From: Deltaproteobacteria bacterium | Lineage (GTDB): Bacteria; Desulfobacterota; Binatia; UBA9968 | Assembly (NCBI GenBank): GCA_023250495.1 | Contig: JAHFAP010000094.1 | Span: 1,866 to 11,077 of the forward strand | DNA length: 9,212 nucleotides | Direction of reading: 5' to 3' | Part shown: positions 4,668 to 9,212 of the stretch, piece by piece | Position numbering within the stretch: the stretch's first letter is position 1 | Layout of the letters: every line of letters begins with the position of its first letter | Notes under the pieces: model-generated | The model's input: only the letters and a program-made list of their open reading frames with translations | Databases searched by the model: none | Told to the model about the DNA's origin: nothing | Program-made: the position numbers and the translations under genes

Positions 4668-6886
4668 CAAACTTTCTCGATTCGCACTTCCGTATTGTAA
4701 TCCGGCTCGCCGGAGAGCGGGTCGGTTCGCCGCGCGATCAGAATATTCGCCTCGGGCCAGTAAGCTTGAAGCGTGCCCGGCTTGACCGGAGCAATCTGAA
4801 TCACTCCGTTCATCTCGCCGCTCTCAGAGCGCATGACCACGCGCTGTCCGTCTGCGAGGCCGAGCCTGTCGGCGTCTTCGGGTGAGATGAATATAGCGTC
4901 TCGCCTCTTGCTTCCGGTGAGGCGATCGGTGGCACTGAAGGTCATGCTATTGAACTGTTTTCCCCGGCGCGTGGTGAGATAGAAATGGCCGTCTGAAGCT
5001 CTTCGATCCGGTGGCACAAGCGAGCTGAAGAGCGCGCGGCCGTCGGCCATATTTAAGAACTGTCCCTCCTTGAATAGATAAGGCCCGCCCCACTGGAGCG
5101 AGTCTCCCTCTTTCTGAAGCTTCTCGACGCCCTCATAGATCGGCATGACCCGGCCCATCTCTTCGCGGATGCTCTGCGTATCGTCGTACGGAAAGAGCAA
5201 CTCGCCGTTGGGCATCGCCCGGCGCGCCACGAGGCATGGGATTTCCCACTCGGGACGGGATTCACCGACGCGGTGGCCGGGGATTTCCGGCGTAAAGCGG
5301 ATTCTTCTCTCCGTGCTGGTGGTGGTTCCGCCGCCTTTCTGCTCATAGCGGGTCTGGCCGGGAAGGAGAACCACCAGCTCCTCCGGATCGATCAGCATGG
5401 AGCTGTTGAGCACGATATCCTGGTGGACCCGCACGGGAACCCGCGCCAGCGCCTCTGAGACGTGGCTCCGATCCGGCATGGTCTCGAGCAGATTTCCGCC
5501 GACCGAATAGAGAAACTCCAGCTCGCCTCGATGCGCGGCCTCGATCATCTGCGGCACCTTGAGGCCGGGAGCGGAAGCGACCGGATGGCGCCAGAGATTA
5601 GAAAAGCGCCGCGCGTTTTCCTCGTTGACCTCGAAGCCGCCGGGAAAGCGGTCCGGCTCGCAGCCGCACTCACCGCCTCCCTGGACCCCGCTGTGGCCGC
5701 GGATGGGCATGATGCCGCATTTCTCCCGTCCCAACATTCCGCGGGCGAGGGCGAGATTGACGATCGCCTTGACGTTTTCCACGCCGAACTCGTGCTGCGT
5801 GAGTCCCATGCTGTAGACGAAGACCGCGCTGCGCGAATGGGAATAGATCTGGGCGAGGCGCTCCATCTGCAGACGGGGAAGGCCCGAGCGCTGCTCCAAC
5901 ATCTCCCACGGTTGTTGCTGCAAGGCCGCCTTGAGCTCGTCGAAACCGCGCGTATGGCTCGCGATGAAATCGAGATCCAGCCGGTCCATCTCGATCAGCG
6001 CCTTGAGGACGCCGTTGATGAAGGCGATGTCTCCTCCTACGCGGAGCTGAAAAAAATCGTCCATCAGTTTGGTGCCGAATAGCGCGCTGCCCGGAACCGA
6101 CGGCACCCAGTAGCGCTCCAGGCCGTACTCACGCATGGGGTTGACCACGGCGATCCGCGTGCCCTTCTTCTTCGCGTAATACATGTACTTAGTGGTCACC
6201 GGCTGGTTGTTGGCGAGGTCGGAGCCGAAGATGATCAACAGGTCGGTGCCGATGAAATCGGAGAGCGAGCAGGTCGGCGCACCGACCCCGAGCGTAGCCT
6301 TCAGCCCGTAGACGCTGGCGGCATGGCAGAGGCGCGAGCAAAGATCGACGTTGTTGGTGCCGAGCGTACGCGCGAGCTTCTGGAAGACGTAGTAGACCTC
6401 GTTGGTGAGACCTCGAGAGGTGGCGAAAAAACCCATCCGCTGGGGCGAGGTCTGGCGGATCGTTTGGCCGATGAGATCGAGGGCCTCGTCCCACGAGACG
6501 CGGGAGAAGCCCTTGTCTCCCCTGCGCCGCGCCATGGGGAAGGGAAGCCGGCCCAGCGCGCGGAGTTTTTCTTGCTTGAGCCGGCGCAGCTTTTCGACGT
6601 CGCTTAGGAGCGATGGCCGGAGCGCTCCCATGGTGTTCAGTTTGAGCAGCTTCAAGCGCGTCGTGCAGAGATGGATCCCGTCCATGACATCGTCGCGCAA
6701 ACCGTAGGGACCGAGGGAACAACCGTCGCAGACGCCGCGCCGCAAAATATTCCAGGCGTAGGGAAGCTCGGTCTTGTTTTCCCAGACGACCGCGGCCATC
6801 TCGCGGAAGTGGTGCGGTTTGACCTGGCCCAGGCCGAAGGGAACCACGCGCGCCAGCAGAGTATCGTTGGATTTGAGTTTAGCCAA
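4667..6886 (-). CDS. FdhF/YdeP-family molybdopterin oxidoreductase (formate dehydrogenase alpha-like)
   Basis: The 739-residue product is a bis-MGD enzyme of the DMSO reductase superfamily, closest in pattern to the YdeP/FdhF-like branch. The N terminus has Cys53, Cys56 and Cys74 (CDGC, then HLC), three cysteines rather than the four of a standard [4Fe-4S] site. SRLCHAASV (184-192) aligns with the active-site segment of E. coli FdhF, Cys187-His188 taking the place of selenocysteine-histidine. PIRGHSGVQGGGECG (394-408) matches the FDH PVRGQNNVQGACD segment, keeping the active-site Arg as Arg396. The C-terminal cap domain begins near 630 (TTRRGKQFNSMTF, 638-650). No Tat signal is seen, so it is probably cytoplasmic. 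The start is TTG at 6886, behind AGAGGAAAGGG (6900-6890) and overlapping the mobA stop by 8 bases. Substrate is unknown: E. coli YdeP is linked to acid resistance, and formate oxidation is possible but unproven. Confidence 0.9.
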   Translation of the reverse strand: MAKLKSNDTLLARVVPFGLGQVKPHHFREMAAVVWENKTELPYAWNILRRGVCDGCSLGPYGLRDDVMDGIHLCTTRLKLLKLNTMGALRPSLLSDVEKLRRLKQEKLRALGRLPFPMARRRGDKGFSRVSWDEALDLIGQTIRQTSPQRMGFFATSRGLTNEVYYVFQKLARTLGTNNVDLCSRLCHAASVYGLKATLGVGAPTCSLSDFIGTDLLIIFGSDLANNQPVTTKYMYYAKKKGTRIAVVNPMREYGLERYWVPSVPGSALFGTKLMDDFFQLRVGGDIAFINGVLKALIEMDRLDLDFIASHTRGFDELKAALQQQPWEMLEQRSGLPRLQMERLAQIYSHSRSAVFVYSMGLTQHEFGVENVKAIVNLALARGMLGREKCGIMPIRGHSGVQGGGECGCEPDRFPGGFEVNEENARRFSNLWRHPVASAPGLKVPQMIEAAHRGELEFLYSVGGNLLETMPDRSHVSEALARVPVRVHQDIVLNSSMLIDPEELVVLLPGQTRYEQKGGGTTTSTERRIRFTPEIPGHRVGESRPEWEIPCLVARRAMPNGELLFPYDDTQSIREEMGRVMPIYEGVEKLQKEGDSLQWGGPYLFKEGQFLNMADGRALFSSLVPPDRRASDGHFYLTTRRGKQFNSMTFSATDRLTGSKRRDAIFISPEDADRLGLADGQRVVMRSESGEMNGVIQIAPVKPGTLQAYWPEANILIARRTDPLSGEPDYNTEVRIEKV

Positions 6887-7490
6887 GATCCCTTTCCTCT
6901 AGCATTTTCATCACCCGCTCGTAGTCGTCGGGCGTGTTGATATTAGCAAAGTCGCGCGCGGCGGAGAAGCGTTCGGGCACCTCGACGAAGCGGACTCTGG
7001 CCTCCTCCAACACGAAGTGTAGCGCGTAGCGCCCGCCACGGATCGCCTCTTCCAGCTCCGGCAGCAGGTTTTTGCCGTAGATCCCGAAGAGCGGCTCGAT
7101 GCCGCCGGCGTGGCGCGGAATGACCGCGTCCGCTTCGGGATCATAATGGCTGAGCAGCCACTCGACCATCGCGGCAGAAACGAATGGCATATCACAGGCC
7201 GTCACCAGAATCCCGCCAGGCAGGCGCCTGAGAGCGGTGGTGATGCCGCCTATGGGCCCGAGGCCTTCCTGATCATCAGCCACAGTCAAGAGACCGTCAG
7301 GCCAGCTTGCCACTTTCCCTGGGGCCGCAATAACGGCGAGTTGCTGGAACGGAAACTGTCGCAGAATCCCGGCCAGCCGCTCGAGCACTCGCTTCCCGGC
7401 AAGCTCCATCTGGCTTTTATCTTTGCCGAAGCGCGAGCTCTTTCCTCCGGCAAGAATCACACCGCTAAGTTGATTTGCCGGCTGGTTCAC
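6879..7490 (-). CDS. mobA: Molybdenum cofactor guanylyltransferase
   Basis: The 203-residue protein has the MobA signature LAGGKSSRFGKDK (13-25), which binds GTP, then GLGPIGGI (76-83), CDMPF (99-103) with the likely Mg ligand Asp100, EPLFGIY (132-138) and NINTPDD (183-189). The enzyme transfers GMP from GTP to molybdopterin to give the guanine dinucleotide form needed by DMSO-reductase-superfamily enzymes, in the cytoplasm. The length is typical of the family. The start is GTG at 7490, supported by AGAGGAG (7501-7495) four bases upstream. It overlaps the preceding gene by 26 bases and the downstream oxidoreductase gene by 8, indicating tight translational coupling with the enzyme that would consume its product. 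No MobB partner is seen in the window. Confidence 0.95.
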   Translation of the reverse strand: MNQPANQLSGVILAGGKSSRFGKDKSQMELAGKRVLERLAGILRQFPFQQLAVIAAPGKVASWPDGLLTVADDQEGLGPIGGITTALRRLPGGILVTACDMPFVSAAMVEWLLSHYDPEADAVIPRHAGGIEPLFGIYGKNLLPELEEAIRGGRYALHFVLEEARVRFVEVPERFSAARDFANINTPDDYERVMKMLEERDLG

Positions 7491-7932
7491 GAAACTCCTC
7501 TAACGCGTGATAGAATTGCTCCGGCTCATTTTTCGAGAGCGCGAGTTTAAAGAGGGCATAGCGCTGGCAGCTATTCCACCGGCTCCATTCCGCGGGCGTC
7601 ACGATTTGCCCGGCTTCTTTGCTCTTGGCCGCGACCGAGTCCGGGACCCGGCCCCGATCTTCCCACGGCGGGTCGGCCATCGGAGGAACCGGGGCTACTT
7701 TTTCCCGGAAGTACCGCTCCGAGAGGGAATCGAGATAGCTCGAATAGACTTTTTTCTCCTCTTCCGTCTCCACGGGGAGATGGCACAGAACTTCGCGCTC
7801 ATCGAGGCTGAACGCCAGCCAGGCTTTGAGGGAGATTTTGCCCCCGGTCAGATCGAGCTTCATCCGCACGTGCAGAGGGATCCGGCTGAGCTCAGGATAG
7901 ATCTCGGATTCGAAGCGATAACGGTAGAACAT
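7465..7932 (-). CDS. Nitrate-reductase-associated family protein (Nitr_red_assoc type)
   Basis: The 155-residue product resembles the conserved nitrate-reductase-associated family, small soluble proteins often encoded beside molybdoenzyme and Mo-cofactor genes. The match rests on the N-terminal pattern RIPLHVRMKLDLTG (17-30), KISLKAWLAFS (32-42), DEREVLCHLPV (44-54) and a Tyr/Leu-rich helix (62-75). A C-terminal helical part (112-146) contains WSRWNSCQRYALFKL (116-130). No signal peptide or membrane segment is visible. Its function is not established; an accessory or maturation role for the molybdoenzyme is inferred from position. It is the first gene of the operon, followed by mobA with a 26-base overlap. 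The ATG at 7932 is poorly placed relative to the best Shine-Dalgarno sequence (AGGAGG, 7959-7954, 21 bases away), so translation may begin a little upstream at a non-ATG codon such as CTG at 7941. Confidence 0.8.
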   Translation of the reverse strand: MFYRYRFESEIYPELSRIPLHVRMKLDLTGGKISLKAWLAFSLDEREVLCHLPVETEEEKKVYSSYLDSLSERYFREKVAPVPPMADPPWEDRGRVPDSVAAKSKEAGQIVTPAEWSRWNSCQRYALFKLALSKNEPEQFYHALEEFREPAGKST

Positions 7933-8011
7933 AACAAGCAGGTTGCTTTCGACCCTCCTAACGGGCTATTTTCTTCTTTTACAGGGGGCAACGTCAACAG
8001 CAGAGAGTATC

Positions 8012-8872
8012 ATGATTCAGCGAAGAAAATTTCGTTCGTCAGGTGTCTGGCTTCTGTTCATGATCTGTGTTGCGCCTGCGTTCGGCCAGCAAGTGCCGGT
8101 GCGGGAGATCACCGGGATCACGGGCGATCTTTACCGATTCCGAAACGTCGGCCACTTCTCTGTATTTCTGGTCACCCCGGCGGGAATCATCGCCACTGAT
8201 CCCGTCGACGCAGAGGCGGCGCGCTGGCTGAAAGCAGAGCTGGCCAAACGCTTCGACAAGCCGGTCAAATATCTCATCTACAGCCACGACCATGCCGACC
8301 ACATCTCCGGCGGCGAGGTCTTCGCCGACACTGCCCTCGTGATCGCGCACGAAAAGGCCAAGGCGGTTATCGTTAAAGAGAAGCGTCCGACCGCAGTGCC
8401 TCAGATCGTTTTTTCCGACCGCATGGCGATTGAACTGGGCAGCAAGCAGGTGGATCTCCTTTACGTGGGAAGAAACCATTCCGACAACTCCATCGTGATG
8501 CGCTTTCCGGCGGAGCGAGTCCTGTTTGCCGTCGACTTTATCCCGGTTGAGAGTCTGCCCTTCCGCGACTTTCCCGACGGCTATATCGACGAGTGGATTG
8601 AATCATTGAAGCGGGTGGAAGGACTGGATTTCGACATCCTAGCGCCCGGCCATGGCGAAGTAGGACGCAAGGAGCATGTGCGCGAGATACGCCAGTACAT
8701 GGAAGAGTTGCGGGATGAGGTATCAAAATATGCGCGTCAGGGAAAATCGCTGGAGGAGATCAAGCAACTGGTCAAGATGGAGAAATACAGCCGGTGGAGA
8801 AACTACAAAACCTATCTGCCCCTCAACATCGAAGGCATGGTTCGCCATCTCCAGCAGCAGAGACCCAAGTAA
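8012..8872 (+). CDS. Exported metallo-beta-lactamase-fold hydrolase
   Basis: From the ATG at 8012 the product is 286 residues. It opens with a Sec-type signal peptide: basic start MIQRRKFRSS, hydrophobic core GVWLLFMICVAPA (11-23) and likely cleavage near AFG/QQ (about residue 25). The dinuclear zinc set is complete: HDHADH (92-97, His92, His94, Asp96, His97), His156 in GRNHSDNS, Asp175 in FAVDF and His214 in APGHGE. The fold covers beta-lactamases, lactonases, glyoxalase II-like thioesterases and SoxH-like proteins; the SHDHADHISGG type is common in uncharacterised periplasmic members, and substrate cannot be read. A longer reading from a TTG at 7943 would put 23 residues ahead of the signal peptide and is unlikely, although the ribosome site before 8012 is weak (GAGAG). 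The cupin gene follows after 18 bases, so the two are probably one operon. Confidence 0.9.
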   Translation: MIQRRKFRSSGVWLLFMICVAPAFGQQVPVREITGITGDLYRFRNVGHFSVFLVTPAGIIATDPVDAEAARWLKAELAKRFDKPVKYLIYSHDHADHISGGEVFADTALVIAHEKAKAVIVKEKRPTAVPQIVFSDRMAIELGSKQVDLLYVGRNHSDNSIVMRFPAERVLFAVDFIPVESLPFRDFPDGYIDEWIESLKRVEGLDFDILAPGHGEVGRKEHVREIRQYMEELRDEVSKYARQGKSLEEIKQLVKMEKYSRWRNYKTYLPLNIEGMVRHLQQQRPK

Positions 8873-8890
8873 ATCACGGAGGAGTCATTT

Positions 8891-9212
8891 ATGGCAAAGG
8901 CAAGGTACACGAAGCTCTATTTTCCGCTAGGCAAGGTCAAAGAAAAAGAATTTCTATCACGCCCGATGGGGTGCAAAGGCGTCGGGTTTAGTTTCGTTCG
9001 CTATAAGCCGGGACAGGGCGCGACGTACGTTCATCGTCACAGAGTTCAGGAGGAGGTTTTTATAACCGTCAAGGGCACAGGAAGCATCGTACTTGACGGC
9101 CGGCGTCACTCCATGCCTCAAGGCACTATCATGCGCGTCGCGCCGCAGGTATACAGGGCGCTAGGCAACGACTCAAAACGGGACGCGGTCTTTATGATCC
9201 TGGGCGCCATCC
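8891..9212 (+). CDS. Cupin-domain protein, 3' end off the window
   Basis: The frame opens with ATG at 8891 behind GGAGGAG (8878-8884) and stays open for 107 codons to the right edge. Residues 42-61 follow the cupin motif 1 pattern, G-x5-H-x-H-x3-E-x7-G, with HRHRVQEEVF (48-57) supplying His48, His50 and a Glu at 53 or 54. Motif 2 is recognisable as PQGTIMRVAPQVYRALGN (77-94), but its usual metal-binding His is replaced by Tyr/Arg. The small single-domain beta-barrel fold is used by metal-dependent dioxygenases, isomerases and sensory proteins, and no reaction can be assigned. No signal peptide is present, so it should be cytoplasmic, unlike the exported hydrolase encoded 18 bases upstream. 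The remaining C terminus is probably short. Confidence 0.85.
   Translation, partial: MAKARYTKLYFPLGKVKEKEFLSRPMGCKGVGFSFVRYKPGQGATYVHRHRVQEEVFITVKGTGSIVLDGRRHSMPQGTIMRVAPQVYRALGNDSKRDAVFMILGAI

Noticed and set aside
5462..6082. 206-codon plus-strand open frame inside the molybdoenzyme gene
   Set aside because: It is antisense to conserved motifs of the oxidoreductase, has no recognisable domain and follows from GC-rich codon bias.
7943..8011. N-terminal extension of the metallo-beta-lactamase-fold protein from TTG
   Set aside because: It would place a second hydrophobic stretch ahead of a well-formed signal peptide that begins at the ATG at 8012, and no ribosome site precedes the TTG.
7507..8199. 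230-codon plus-strand open frame spanning the first operon gene and the start of the hydrolase gene
   Set aside because: It is antisense to the nitrate-reductase-associated protein and out of frame with the clear metallo-beta-lactamase-fold gene; the product has no motif.

Overview
This is a GC-rich bacterial stretch, roughly 60% G+C by eye, densely packed with genes preceded by clear AGGAGG-type Shine-Dalgarno sequences. Nothing fixes the taxon. The mix of an M20 hydrolase, a ThDP enzyme, a YdeP-type molybdoenzyme, a metallo-beta-lactamase-fold protein and a cupin suggests a metabolically versatile environmental bacterium (proteobacterial, or a deep-branching soil/subsurface lineage). That placement is inference.

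Layout. Bases 1-1238 (-) hold an M20-family metallohydrolase whose last few residues lie off the left edge. It diverges across a 156-base gap, with candidate promoters in both directions, from a 594-residue thiamine-diphosphate enzyme of the acetolactate synthase/benzoylformate decarboxylase superfamily (1395-3179, +). Next comes a lower-GC, minus-strand two-gene cassette (3276-3934) encoding a DUF4160 protein and a helix-turn-helix partner, resembling a toxin-antitoxin module. Immediately beyond it (3986-4192, +) is a 207-base remnant of a second copy of the ThDP enzyme gene, carrying an in-frame TAG. The cassette therefore sits between an intact gene and the broken 3' end of its paralogue.

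Bases 4235-7932 (-) form a tight molybdoenzyme operon. In transcription order it encodes a nitrate-reductase-associated family protein, MobA (Mo-cofactor guanylyltransferase), an FdhF/YdeP-family bis-MGD oxidoreductase and a small SnoaL-like protein. The first three genes overlap and the fourth follows after 12 bases. MobA would make the guanine dinucleotide cofactor used by the oxidoreductase. The first protein is probably an accessory factor. The SnoaL-like protein's role is unknown.

Bases 8012 to the right edge (+) hold an exported metallo-beta-lactamase-fold hydrolase followed 18 bases later by a cupin protein cut by the window end. They diverge from the molybdoenzyme operon across 79 bases.

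Most notable are: the truncated ThDP paralogue beside the inserted cassette; the M20 protein that lacks the ligands of one of its two metal sites while keeping the other; the ThDP enzyme's altered cofactor signature; and the pairing of a nitrate-reductase-associated protein with a YdeP-type enzyme instead of a nitrate reductase.
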